NCBI GenBank assembly: GCA_022559845.1
Contig: CM040128.1
Coordinates: 226,347,643-226,411,642 of the forward strand
Length of the DNA: 64,000 nt
Reading direction: 5' to 3'
DNA from: Amorphophallus konjac
Lineage: Eukaryota > Streptophyta > Magnoliopsida > Alismatales > Araceae
The position numbers and the translations under genes were made by a program. Below, piece by piece: positions 33,561 to 45,271 of the stretch; the stretch's first letter is position 1; the number at the start of each line of letters is the position of its first letter. The notes under the pieces are model-generated. The model was not told the DNA's origin and did not search any database. It saw only the letters and a program-made list of their open reading frames with translations.

Positions 33561-35290
33561 GAGTTTGTCCCAGCCTGGCAATAAGCAACCACCATCCTAT
33601 CATGGCTACAACTCTACCTACGGGGGGTGAAGCTGCTCTCTCACCCTTGGAAACTGCAGCGACAGCGGACTTGCTGATAGAGCAATCTGCAGAGCCGCTG
33701 TTGAATGAAGTAGAGGACTCTCCGGAGGCTCTGATGATGTCAAATAAGAAATCAAGGTCCTCGACCCCGAAGATGGCATTCCAGATTTCGTCGACCTCCA
33801 ACAAGCACCTCCGAAGATAAAAGACGGAGGCCAAGCTACGGTCGACGAGCTGATAGAAGTCAACCTGGGACGCGAGGAAGACCCCAGGCCTACCTTCCTT
33901 AGCGCCCAACCATCCCCAGAAGAACAGGAACTATATACCCAGATGCTGCAAGAGTACCGGGACTGCTTTGCCTGGACTTACAAAGAAATGTCAGGTCTGA
34001 GCCGTGCAGTTTCGCAACATGACCTAGCAATCAACCCTGAAGCCGAGCCAGTGAAGCAACCACCGCGGTGTATGAGGTCGGAACTCATTACTCAAATTTG
34101 TAAAGAGGTAGACAAGCTCATTGATGTGGGATTTGTTGAAGAAAATCAATATACCACGTGGCTGGAAAATATCATCCCCGTGAAGAAGAAGAATGGACAG
34201 ATCTGGATATGTGTTGACTTCTGAGATCTAAATAAAGCCTGTCCCAAGGATGACTTTCTGGTGCCAATAACGGAAGTCATGATTGATGCTACAACCGGCC
34301 ATGAGGCCCTGTCATTCATGGATGGGTCATTCGATTACAACCAGATATGGATCGCAGAACATGACCGGGTCCACACTACCTTCCGAACCCCTAAAGGCAT
34401 CTATCACTACAAGAGGATGCCATTCGGACTAAAGAATGCGGGCGTAACTTATCAGCGCGCAATGACCAAAATATTTGATGAGTTGCTCTACCACAAGGTC
34501 GAGTGCTACATAGATGATCTGGTGGTCAAGACCAGAAGAAAAGAAGACCATCTGCAGGACCTTCGAATCATTTTTCAGAGGCTGAGGCAGTATGAATTAA
34601 AGATGAACCCTATGAAATGCGCGTTCGGAGTGTCGAGGGGAAAATTCTTGGGTTTCATTATCAGATATCGGGGAATCGAGATAGACCCCGCGAAGACCAA
34701 AGCAATTCAGGAGCTACCTGCACCAAAGAACCTCTCCGAGCTGAGATCACTGCAGGGCTGCTTGGCTTATATCCGGCGGTTCATTTCTAATTTGTCAAGG
34801 TGATGCCAACCATTCCACAAATTGATGATGAAGGATGTTTACTTTTACTGGGATGAAGATTGCTAGGCAGCCTTTGACAAGCTGAAAGACTACCTGAAGA
34901 CTCCTCCAGTGCTGGGCGCACCGGTGAAAGGATGGCCGTTGATATTATATATAGCGGCCACACACAACTCCCTGGGGGCAATGTTGGCCCAGAATAATGA
35001 AGAAGGGAAAGAACAAGCCCTCTACTACCTCAGTCGAAGACTGGACAGGACTGAGGAGAAATATACTTATATTGAGAAGATCTGTCAGGCACTGGTCTTC
35101 ACAGTTAAAAAGCTTCGACACTATATGTTGTCGCATGAAATCAGCCTGGTGTCCAAAGAGGATCCGCTGAAATACATCATGTCCCAGCCGGCGCTCAAGG
35201 GTCACCTAGGTAAATGGGCGGTGATCCTTATGGAGTTTGATATCTCCTATGTGCCGCGAAAGGCTGTCAAGGGCCAAGCTATTGCAGACT
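33561..35290 (+). pseudogene. Element B reverse transcriptase and RNase H
   Basis: Motifs in order: DLAINPEAEPVKQPPR, NIIPVKKKNGQIWICVDF-TGA-DLNKACPKDD, FMDGSFDYNQIW, RTPKGIYHYKRMPFGLKNAGVTYQRA, CYIDDLVVKT (YIDD) near 34,510, FGVSRGKFLGFII. A TGA at about 34,222 replaces an expected R codon and another TGA closes the frame near 34,801. Downstream, LILYIAATHNSLGAMLAQNNEEGKE and YTYIEKICQALVF are the gypsy RNase H. Dead copy. Confidence 0.85.
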
Positions 35291-35379
35291 TCTTCGTCGA
35301 GCACCCGGTACCAGAAGACAGTCCGTTGGAACCGGAGCTTCCTGAAGACGAAACCCTGGAAGCCGCTCAAGTGCAGCCC

Positions 35380-35800
35380 TCCTTGTGGCAGCTGTATTTT
35401 GATGGCGCTTCCAGAATTGACACCTCGGCCACTGGGTCAGCCAGGGTCAGAGCAGGGGTAGGCATAGTCCTGAAATCTCCAGAGGGGGAAGTTGTGCACA
35501 CATCTTGTTCGATAAACAAGCCATGCACGAATAATGAGGCGGAGTATGAGGCCCTGATAATTGGGTTACAAATTACGATGTCCATGGGAATTTAGATGCT
35601 AGAAGCATTCGGAGACTCCATGCTAGTTATAAAATAGCTGGAAGGAGAGTTCGATGTACGGAAGCAAGAGCTCCTCCCCTACCATCAGTTGGCAACCCGC
35701 CTGATGTCAAGATTCTACTTCATCAGCATCAAGCATGTCAACCGAGGTCAGAATGCTCAGGCGGACGCCCTCGCTAAATTGGCCAGTTCTTTGGCAATTC
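35380..35800 (+). pseudogene. Element B second, archaeal-type RNase H (aRNH)
   Basis: WQLYFDGASRID, NNEAEYEALIIGLQI, EAFGDSMLVIK and QADALAKLASSLAIP give the FDGA, E, D and late D positions of the Tat-type aRNH. Stops at 35,593 (TAG) and about 35,636 (TAG) interrupt it. It has the same domain order as element A but is clearly diverged. Confidence 0.82.
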
Positions 35801-35889
35801 CGCCAGATACGAGCCTGAACATCACCGTGATCAATCGCTGGCAGGTCCCCAGTATGACAGAAGTCTTGGCCGACGAACATGAGGTGGAG

Positions 35890-36730
35890 GCGGCAGCCGT
35901 CGAAGAGGTTCAACAGCCCGATTGGCGAGAACATCTCCTACAATCGTTCCAGCACCAACAGCTCCCAAAGGAGAAAGAACAGAGAATGAAACTCTTGAGG
36001 GTCAAAGACTCTTACGAGATGAGAAGTGGAACCCTGTTCCGAATAATGGCAGATGAAAGTTCTCCTCCGTTGCTTGTCTTCAGTAGAAGCTGGGCAGGTG
36101 ATGCAAGAAGTCCATGCGGGTTCAGCTGGAGCGCATCAGGCCAGCCCGAAGATGAAAATTGAGATAAAGAAATTGGGTTACTATTGGCCCACTATATTTG
36201 ATGACTGCTACAAGTTTGCCAAGGCTTGTCAAAAATGTCAAGAGCACGCCAATGTGTCAAGAAGACCTCCAGTGCCACTACACCCCACCATACCAAGCAG
36301 GCCTTTTGCTCAATGGGGCACGGACGTGGTAGGGCCACTGCCAGCATCTTCATCAGGATGCAGATACATCTTAGCAGCCACAGATTACTTCTCTAGATGG
36401 GCAGAAGCTGTTGCGCTAAGAGATGTAACGGGGGAATTGGTCGCAAGATTCTTCCGGCAGAATATAATATTCCAGTTCGGGATTCCCAGCCGAATCATCT
36501 CTAATAATGGCAGCCATTTTACAAACTAGAAGGTTTATCAGCTCGCTGATAAATACAAGATTGATTGGAGGACATCATCCCCCTACAACCCTCAAGCCAA
36601 TGGACTTGCAGAAGCCTTCAACAAGACACTATGCACGTTGCTGGCAAAGACCGTCAAGTCCAATAAGAAGGATTGGGAAGAAAAGATGTACGAAGCGCTG
36701 TGGGCCTATCGTACCGTCTATGAAACCCCA
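35890..36730 (+). pseudogene. Element B integrase, left part
   Basis: Zinc finger: HAGSAGAHQASPKMKIEIKK...CQKCQEH. Core: WGTDVVGPLPAS (first D), IISNNGSHF (second catalytic D replaced by N), a TAG, then GLAEAFNKTL (E). LWAYRTVYETP is cut at 36730 by element D, and the frame resumes at 51645. A frame change also lies near 36,050. The loss of the second aspartate alone would abolish strand transfer. Confidence 0.83.
36726..36730. repeat. Element D target-site duplication, left copy
   Basis: CCCCA directly before TGATG at 36731, repeated at 51640-51644 after CATCA. Confidence 0.9.
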
Positions 36731-38818
36731 TGATGCGGGACGAGACATGGACACGACAAGCACGCGATCGTCCCTTAACGAGGGAAGCGTCGGACGTGCA
36801 TGGTTGAGAAACCGGCAGTGAGCTAGGGTGGTCGGCTCTCTCGTGTGCCCGGATCGGGTCACGGGACGGTCACGCTCTCTCTCGCAGCAGCGGTGATATG
36901 AAAATATAGCAAGCTAGGTCCTAAAACATGCTCTCTAGCAGTGGCATAAACAAGCATATATGGAACTAAGCTAAATGCCAAGCAAGGAGCGAGGACGATA
37001 CCTCCACGCGCTCGGCGTGGGGACGACGGATCCGGCCGAAACTCGTACTCCTGGAATAATAATACACAAGATTACAGCAATACAAATCGCTGCCCACTCC
37101 ACGTAGGGAGGTAAAGGGCTACACAATGGTGTCCGGGAGGACCGAATTCGGGTTGACGGGTGGCTTCTCGCGTTGATTCGGCAGCACCCGAACACGTGAC
37201 AGTGGGGCCCACGTGCTGTCCGGAGGGACCGTGCAGGACCCGGTGTCACCACTGTGGTGGGGACACTTGTGGAAGTGTTCCCTGGGCTGGCAGCATGCTG
37301 GTTCGCTGGCCGGAGGCCAGGCGGCTCCGTTCAGCACCGGTCGGAATGACCGGCCACGGATCTGTCGATTCCATTTTCCGGCGCGCGCTCCGGCGAGAAC
37401 GGACGCTGCGATCAGCCCCGACGTCGGAATGCGACGAAACTGGCGCCATTGGAAAGCTGCTTCGAAGGGCTTCAACTATCTATGATTACAGAAAAATAAC
37501 AAAGCATGCACTTTCAATTGGCGAATTTTGAAGGTTGCTGTTGTACAGTGGCTTAACTCTCAGATCTGCAGCGCTGTCCTCTGAGAACTATCGTTGACCG
37601 CAAGATAGATGTCCGATTCAACTCTTGAGGACTTCATCAAAGGTGTAGAAAATTGAGCTAGAAAGATGGCAAAACTGGTTTTGACAAGTTTGGATGTGGC
37701 TACGAATTGATAGGATTTTTTCACTAACAGTGGGTCGGATCTGGAATCTGACTAAAGGCACTGTAGCATAGATAGAACACGAATTTTGAAAAATGGATAG
37801 AGAGGAGATCAAAAATCCAGAAACATGGTGGATGTAGGGGATGATGGACAAAACTCCCATTAAAATTGGGAGGGTTTGGAAAATTCAAAAAGGTGGTCGG
37901 AGATGAGAAACTCAGAGCTATTGTCACTGTAGACAGAGACAAAATAGATCTGGGAATGCAAAATGAACGAAAAAGGAAAATTACTAAATGGAGGATTTTG
38001 GACGTGAAAATTTAGGTGGAGGTGGGGATTCAAGGCAATAACACACCCTCAAAATTTCAAATCCATCTGAGCTCGTGGCTGGCAGCAACAATTCATGAAC
38101 TACACCTCTGTCCAGCAGGACAGAAACTTGAAGACGGCTCCGCGGCGGCTCGAAGGCGGCACGAACGGCGGCGGCGGCGGCAGCAATGAAGATCAGAGGT
38201 TGAGAGGGGGAGATAGAAGATTGAAACACTCTAGAATGGGGGGGTTTGAGGAGAGGAACCATAGGAGAGAGGAAGGGGGCGCAAGAGCCTTCTTGGCATT
38301 CAATAAAATTTCTAAATTTTCACTAATATTCATATGAAAATACAATCTTTTATATGATTCACATCAAATGCAATGTGAACCCTTGGATCTAGGGGTGGGG
38401 ATTGAAGGGCTGGGATTGCATGCCACAAACACAAAAAAAAAGAATATAATATGCAAGGGGGGGCGGCCTATTGACTAGAGGGGGGGGGTTGAATGGAAGG
38501 TTGAAATGGTAGGTGGCCTACCTTGGACAAAATGAGCCACTTGTCTACCATCTGTCCATTTGACCAGCCCACCCTTCTAGATGTCCACCTTGGAAGGTTG
38601 ACCAGCCCCACAAGGTGACATGGACCAATGGGAGAGGGCTGAGGGCCCCCTTGCTGGACCTACGGCATAATTGCATAAAAACCCACACAATCCATGGGAA
38701 TGACTCCTTGGCTTATAAAGCCTCACATTTGCGTACATACTCTCCCAAGGATATATACACAAACTAAAAGGACATAAATGCAAAAGAAAAAGTACAGCCT
38801 CGGTGTCGATTCCCATCA
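36731..38818 (-). repeat. Element D LTR1 (2088 bp)
   Basis: Leftmost LTR (3' LTR of the array in its own sense). It contains a TATA-like word read on the minus strand at 38347-38354, in the context CATATAAAAGAttgTATTTTC, which is shared with the element E LTR. It also has a CACGC/GCGTG hairpin near 37,000 and a GGC-repeat stretch near 38,165. It opens small frames seen in all four LTRs; none is a convincing gene. Confidence 0.9.
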
Positions 38819-38854
38819 ACTCTCCCCGGGTGGGAGGAACTCGACCCTGTCGAG
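38819..38854 (-). other. Element D polypurine tract and pre-LTR hairpin (copy 1)
   Basis: Read on the minus strand: hairpin CTCGACAGGGTCGAG (38854-38840), 21 bases, then LTR start. The purine run is CCGGGGAGAGT. The same structure is at 43,100-43,114 and 47,381-47,395 for copies 2 and 3. Confidence 0.7.
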
Positions 38855-39239
38855 TAGGAGTAGGGATGCCCGAGTACTCCGGCGGATCCGTCACCGTGCC
38901 AGGTAACGCGGGTACGCTCCACTCCAAGTGATCGTCACCTGCTCATTCCATATATACTCCATATGCGCGGACTGCTATAGGCTAAAGGTGGACACTCCAG
39001 GTGGGGCACTCTCAAAAGGGAAGGGAGCAGCTCGAAGACTCACTAGGAATCACCGCTGAGTCCCTATAGATGACTAGATCCGGGTGTAGATATAGAACCG
39101 ATCCCATACTCATCGAGTGAGTCCAATCGCCTCTTACTCATAAGAGAATGACAACGAGCTTGTACAAGACACATGCAGACAGACATACCACACAAAGAAA
39201 AAGCACACCGACTCATCTATGACCCTAGACATACCTAAT

Positions 39240-40656
39240 GTTAGTCCGACCCGTACATGGGTGACGGCGGACTAGGACACCCGAATGTGTGCCATGCATG
39301 CATTTGACGTAACCGGAGGTTGACGTCATGGGGAACTCCTAGACATACTACGATGCACCAGTCATGGACATTGGGCTTGGATGCGGGAAGTCCAGGAGGT
39401 GCGAGTGGTTTAGAGGGATCGGGGAAACCAAAGTCTTCCTTACCCCCGAATGATGGTTCGGACCTATGGCTATGTGGAGTTTGCTTGGCCCGAGTGAAAA
39501 AGGTGGGATAGTGAACTCCGCGGAAGAAGGGTAGTGAGTATGAAAACTCGGGAGGTTCACTAGTGAAGGGGTCAAAAGGGTCGAAGAAGGTGTGACCCCA
39601 TGAAGTGGGTTACAACATGACATGGTCCCAAGTTTGGAATTCATAGTCACCGTCATACATTATGATCGGTGGGACGACGGACATGTGTAGAAAATAGGAT
39701 TCCTCCCTTGGGCAAAAGGGAACGAAGTCGGACTCGGCCGGCATCGGGAGGAATAAAAGAATCTCCGTGGTGACACACCCCATGGTGCACTCGGAGGTAA
39801 TGGACCCGAAGGCTGGATGGGTGAAGATAAGACTAGCGGGTTGGTCAAAGCCTCGGGCCAGTAGGTGCGTCAACTTCCATTGCGTGTCTAATCCCCTAAT
39901 AAGGTCATCCAATTTATCAATATGGTGACTAGACTGAAAGGTAGTGTGGAAGGAGTTGACGGGCACTATAGGTAAGGTGGGATCCATAGAAGGGTAAGGA
40001 CGTGGGACCAAGCCATCCTTGAGCCAACTAAGAAGTGGCTCGGCTATGTATAGCATACCCGTAAGAAACAGGGGTGGCTCGGGATGGACATCCTCTAAAT
40101 GTGGCTCCTCGAAGGGAGGGTGGCTCCCATGATGGGTGGCTAGAGGGGTGGGCTCCAGGAGAGGTGGCAAGCATGAATCCGAAGGTGGAGTGGGCCACTG
40201 GGGTTGGGTGGCGGGAAAGACTAGGGTGCTCGATTGAGCCCTATCCTTAAGGATGATCTTGCCAGGTAGGTAAGGTGGGTATAAGGTGCAAGTCCTTTTG
40301 CCCCAGTCAAGATTAGCCTTTCTTTCTCCTAACCACGTTTGCCCTAAAATGATGCATGGACTAGCAAGTGTGCCGATCCTGCACCATGCACTATCGGTGT
40401 AAAGAACGGAGCCGACCTTCCTATAGAACTCAACACAAGCAAAATCACCATCATGGACAATCTCGCCTGTCTTGGAGAGAGACTCTACGATATCAAAAGC
40501 AACCCAATTATCCGACTCCCTATCGGTGAAATGGAGTTCCGTTGTGGACCCATTAGGTAGAGTGGCTTTAGAAATGATATAGGGTCGGGCTAGGAAGGCC
40601 TTGGCTTGGGCCACCAGAGATGACCACTTGGACGCATGGCCTTGGGGAATGGCCAT
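39240..40656 (-). pseudogene. Element D ORF, copy 1 (retropepsin-like plus conserved unknown domain)
   Basis: First in-frame ATG at 40656 (MAIPQGHASKWSS). CIILGQTWLGERKANLDW resembles the C-terminal half of a retropepsin (ILGxxWL then IDW); no DTGA/DSGA is seen. A Pro-rich linker follows, then EPLLSWLKDGL, LPIVPVNSFHTTF, LDDLIRGLDTQW, SITSECTMGCVTTEILLFLPM, all shared with element C. A TAA (39,610 region) breaks the frame where copy 2 has GAA; the rest continues to GCPSPPSPMYGSD. It is a decayed copy of the ORF that is intact in copy 2. Confidence 0.75.
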
Positions 40657-40995
40657 GGATAGCGGACATGGACATGCATACACACGGAGACAAGACACTA
40701 GACCGACTAATGCAAAGGTTGGGACGCATGCATACTAAGGATAAGACACCAAGACTCGGTACGGGGCGGAGTTAATCGATCCGAAGATCACTCGCGCAAG
40801 TGTGCGGCCTTGCCGATAGGCGTAGCCTAACGTTCGGACAACACCTTTTTATATACCGACTAATGGTATGCAAATGCGACCCAAAAGATACTTTTTTTGT
40901 TTTAAAACAATGATGACCCTAAACACGACTTAGACAATGACTAATGGCTAGACGTAAATGACACCCCTTTTTTTTTGACACCCTAGACTCAACCT

Positions 40996-41008
40996 GGCTC
41001 TGATACCA
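40996..41008 (-). other. Element D primer-binding site (copy 1)
   Basis: On the minus strand TGGTATCAGAGCC, a perfect initiator tRNA-Met complement, three bases after LTR2. Copy 2 has it at 45256-45268. Copy 3 at 49536-49548 has one change (TGGTATTAGAGCC). Confidence 0.85.
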
Positions 41009-41011
41009 AAT

Positions 41012-43078
41012 TGATGCGGGACAAGACACGGACACGACAAGCTCGCGATCGTCCCTTAACGAGGGAAGCGTCAGATGTGCACGGTTGAGAAACCGGCAGT
41101 GAGCTAGGGTGGTCGGCTCTCTCGTGTGCCCGGATCGGGTCACGGGACGGTCACGCTCTCTCTCGCAGCAGCGGTGATATGAAAATATAGCAAGCTAGGT
41201 CCTAAAGCATGCTCTCTAGCAGTGGCATAAATAAGTATATTTGGAAATAAGCGAAATGCCAAGCAAGGAGCGAGGACGATACCTCTACGGGCTCGGCGTG
41301 GGGACGACGGACCCGGCCGAAACTCGTACTCCCGGAACAATAATACACAAGATTATAGCAATACAAATCGCTGCCCACTCCACGCAGGGAGGTAAGGGCT
41401 ACACAATGGGGTCCGGGAGGACCGAATTCGGGTTGACGGGCGGCTTCTCGCGTTGATTCGACAGCACCCGAACACGTTACGGTGGGGCCCACGTGCTGTC
41501 CGGAGGGACCGTGCGGGACCCGATGTCACCACTGTGGTGGGGACACTTGTGGAACCGTTCCCTAGGCTGGCGGCACGTTGGTTCACCGGCCGGAGGCCAG
41601 GAGGCTCCGTTCGGCACCGGTCGGAATGACCGGCCATGGATCTGCCGGTTCTATTTTCCGCCGCGCGCTCCGGGAAGAACGGACGCAGCAATCAGCCCCG
41701 ACATCGGAATGCGACGAAACTGGCGCCGTTGGAAAGCTGCTTCGAAGGGATTCAACTCTATATGATTACAGAAAAATAACAAAGCTTGCACTTCCAATTG
41801 GAGAATTTTGAAGGTTGCTATTGTATAGTGGCTTAACTCTCAGATCTGTAGGGCTGTCCTTTGAGAACTGTCGTTAACCGCAAGGTAGATGTCCGATTCA
41901 GCTCTTGAGGTCTGTATCAAAGGTGTAGGAAATTGTGCTCGGAAGACAGAAAAACTAGTTTGGACGGTTACGAATTGATAGGATTTTTTCACTAATAGTG
42001 GGTCGGATCTAGAATCTGACTAAAGGCACTGTAGCAGAGATAGAACATGAATTTTGAAAAATGGATAAGGAGCAGATCAAAAATCAGAAAAAATGGTGGA
42101 TGTAGGGGATGATGGAAAAAACTCCCAGTAAAATTGGGAGGGTTTTTAAAATTCAAAAAGGTGGTCGGAGATGGTAAACTCAGAGCTGTTGTCACTGTAG
42201 ATAGAGACAAAACAGATCTGGGAATGCAAAATGAACGAAAATGGAAAATTATTAAATGGAGGAGTTTGGACGTGAACATTTAGATGGAGGTGGGGATTCA
42301 AGGCAAGAACACACCCTCAAAATTTCAAATCCATCGGAGCTCGTGGCTGGCAGCAAGAATTCACAAACTACACCTCTATCCAGTAGGACAGAAACTTGAA
42401 GACGACTCCGCGGCGGCTCGAAGGCGGCACAAACGGCGGCGGCGGCGGCACCAATGAAGATCAGAGGTTGAGAGGGGGAGATAGAAGATTGAAACACTCT
42501 AGAATGGGGGGGTTTGAGGAGAGGAACCAGAGGAGAGAGGAAGGGGGCGCAAGAGCCTTCTTGGCATTCAACAAAATTTTGAATTTTCACTAATATTCAT
42601 ACGAAAATACAATCTTTTATATGATTCACATCAAATACAATGTGAACCCTTGGATCTAGGGGTGGGGATTGAAGGGCTGGGATTGCCTGCCATAAACAAA
42701 AAAAAAAAGAATATAATATGCAAGGGGGGGCGGCCTATTGACTAGAGGGGGGGGGTTGAATGGAAGGTTGAAATGGCCTACCTTGGACAAAATGAGCCAC
42801 TTGTCTACCATGTGCCCATTTGACCAGCCCACCCTTCTAGATGTCCACCTTGGAAGGTTGACCAGCCCCACAAGGTGACATGGACCAATGGGAGAGGGCT
42901 GAGGGCCCCCTTGCTGGTCCTATGGCATAATTGCATAAAAACCCACACAATCCATGAGAATGACTCATTAGCTTATAAAGCCTTACATTTGCGTACATAC
43001 TCTCCCAAGGATATATACACAAACTAAAAGGACATAAATGCAAAAGAAAAAGTACAGGATCGGTGTCGATTCCCATCA
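41012..43078 (-). repeat. Element D LTR2 (2067 bp)
   Basis: TGATGC...CATCA; about 21 bp shorter than the others through small deletions (for example near 41,960). Shared between interiors 1 and 2. Confidence 0.9.
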
Positions 43079-43500
43079 ACTCTCCCCGAGTGGGAGGAAC
43101 TCGACCCCGTCGAGTAGGAGTAGGGATGCTCGAGTACTCCGGCGGATCCGTCACCGTGCCAAGTAATGCGGGTACGCTCCACTCCAAGTGATCATCACCT
43201 GCTCATTCCATATATACTCGATATGCGCGGACTGCTATAGGCTAAAGGTGGACACTCCGTGTGGGGCACTCTCAAAAGGGAAGGGAGCAGCTCGAAGACT
43301 CACTAGGAATCACCGCTGAGTCCCTGTAGATGACTAGATCCGGGTGTAGATATAGAACCGATCCCATACTCATCGAGTGAGTCCAATCGCCTCTTACTCA
43401 TAAGAGAATGACAACGAGCTTGCACAAGACACATGCAGACAGACATACCATACAAAGAAAAAGCACACCGACTCATCTATGACCCTAGACATACCTAATG

Positions 43501-44916
43501 TTAGTCCGACCCGTACATGGGTGACGGCGGACCAGGACACCCGAATGTGTGCCATGCAAGCATTTGACGTAACCGGAGGTTGACGTCATGGGGAACTCCT
43601 AGACATACTACGATGCACCAATCATGGACATTGGGCTTGGATGCGGGAAGTCCGGGAGGTGCGAGTAGTTTAGAGGGATTGGGGAAACCAAAGTCTTCCC
43701 TACCCCCGAATGATGGTTCGGACCTATGGCTATGTGGAGTTTGCTTGGCCCGAGTGGAAAAGGTGGGATAGTGAACTCCACGGAAGAAGGGTAGTGAGTA
43801 TGAAAACTCGGGAGGCTCACTAGTGAAGGGGTCAAAAGTGTCGAAGAAGGTGTGACCCCATGAAGTGGGTTCCAACATGACATGGTCCCAAGTTTGGAAT
43901 TCATAGTCACCGTCATACATTATGATCGGTGGGACGACGGACATGTGTAGAAAATAGGATTCCTCCCTTGGGCAAAAGGGAACGAAGTCGGACACGTCCG
44001 ACATCGGGAGGAATAGAAGAATCTCCGTGGTGACACACCCCATGGTGCACTCGGAGGTAATGGACCCGAAGGCTGGATGGGTGAAGCTAAGACTAGCGGG
44101 TTGGTCAAAGCCTCGGGCCAGTAGGTGCGTCAACTTCCATTGCGTGTCTAATCCCATAATAAGGTCATCCAATGTATCAATATGGTGACTAGACCGAAAG
44201 GTAGTGTGGAAGGAGTTGACGGGCACTATAGGTAAGGTGGGGTCCATAGAAGGGTAAGGACGTGGGACCAAGCCATCCTTGAGCCAACTAAGAAGTGGCT
44301 CGGCTATGTATAGCATACCCGTAAGAAACAGGGGTGGCTCGGGATGGACATCCTCTAAATGTGGCTCCTCGAAGGGAGGGTGGCTCCCATGATGGGTGGC
44401 TAGAGGGGTGGGCTCCAGGAGAGGTCGCAAGCATGAATTCGAAGGTGGAGTCGGCCACTGGGGTTGGGTGGCGGGAAAGACGAGGGTGCTCGATTGAGCC
44501 CTATCCTTAAGGATGATCTTGCCAGGTAGGTAAGGTGGGTATAAGGTGCAAGTCCTTTTACCCCAGTCAAGATTAGCCTTTCTTTCTCCTAACCACGTTT
44601 GCCCTAAAATGATGCATGGACCAGCAAGTGTGCCGATCCTGCACCATGCACCATTGGTGTAAAGAACGGAGCCGACCTTCCTATAGAACTCAACACAAGC
44701 AAAATCACCATCACGGACAATCTCGCCTGTCTTGGAGAGAGACTCCACGATATCAAAAGCAACCCAATTATCCGACTCCCTATCGGTGAAATGGAGTTCC
44801 GTTGTGGACCCATTAGGTAGAGTGGCTTTAGAAATGATATAGGGTCGGGCTAGGAAGGCCTTGGCTTGGGCCACCAGAGATGACCACTTGGACGCATGGC
44901 CTTGGGGAACGGCCAT
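43501..44916 (-). CDS. Element D ORF, copy 2: intact conserved protein of unknown function
   Basis: ATG at 44916, stop at 43501, about 471 residues; upstream codons are open to 44958 without ATG. About residues 90-140 carry a retropepsin-like second half (IILGQTWLGERKANLDW) without a visible catalytic DTGA/DSGA. Then a Pro-rich linker, EPLLSWLKDGL, LPIVPVNSFHTTF, SITSECTMGCVTTEILLFLPM, a Pro/Ser-rich tail with WDHVMLEPTSWG and the closing HTFGCPGPPSPMYGSD. The order matches the second half of the element C ORF. It is the only unbroken copy of the three, so it best represents the family. Possibly a remodelled protease that kept a binding role; this is inference. Confidence 0.72.
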   Translation of the reverse strand: MAVPQGHASKWSSLVAQAKAFLARPYIISKATLPNGSTTELHFTDRESDNWVAFDIVESLSKTGEIVRDGDFACVEFYRKVGSVLYTNGAWCRIGTLAGPCIILGQTWLGERKANLDWGKRTCTLYPPYLPGKIILKDRAQSSTLVFPATQPQWPTPPSNSCLRPLLEPTPLATHHGSHPPFEEPHLEDVHPEPPLFLTGMLYIAEPLLSWLKDGLVPRPYPSMDPTLPIVPVNSFHTTFRSSHHIDTLDDLIMGLDTQWKLTHLLARGFDQPASLSFTHPAFGSITSECTMGCVTTEILLFLPMSDVSDFVPFCPREESYFLHMSVVPPIIMYDGDYEFQTWDHVMLEPTSWGHTFFDTFDPFTSEPPEFSYSLPFFRGVHYPTFSTRAKQTPHSHRSEPSFGGREDFGFPNPSKLLAPPGLPASKPNVHDWCIVVCLGVPHDVNLRLRQMLAWHTFGCPGPPSPMYGSD

Positions 44917-45271
44917 GGATAGTGGACATGGACATGCATACACACGGAGACAAGACACTAGACCGACTAATGCAAAGGTTGGGACGCATCCATACTAAGG
45001 AGAAGACACCAAGACTCGGTACGGGGCGGAGTTAATCGATCCGAAGATCACTCGCGCAAGTGTGCGGCCTTCCCGATAGGCGTAGCCTAACGTTCGAACA
45101 ACACCTTTTTATATACTGACTAATGGTATGCAAATGCGACCCAAAAGACACTTTTTTTGTTTTAAAACAATGATGACCCTAAACACGACTTAGACAATGA
45201 CTAATGGCTAGACGTAAATGACACCCCTTTTTTTTTGACACCCTAGACTCAACCTGGCTCTGATACCAAAT

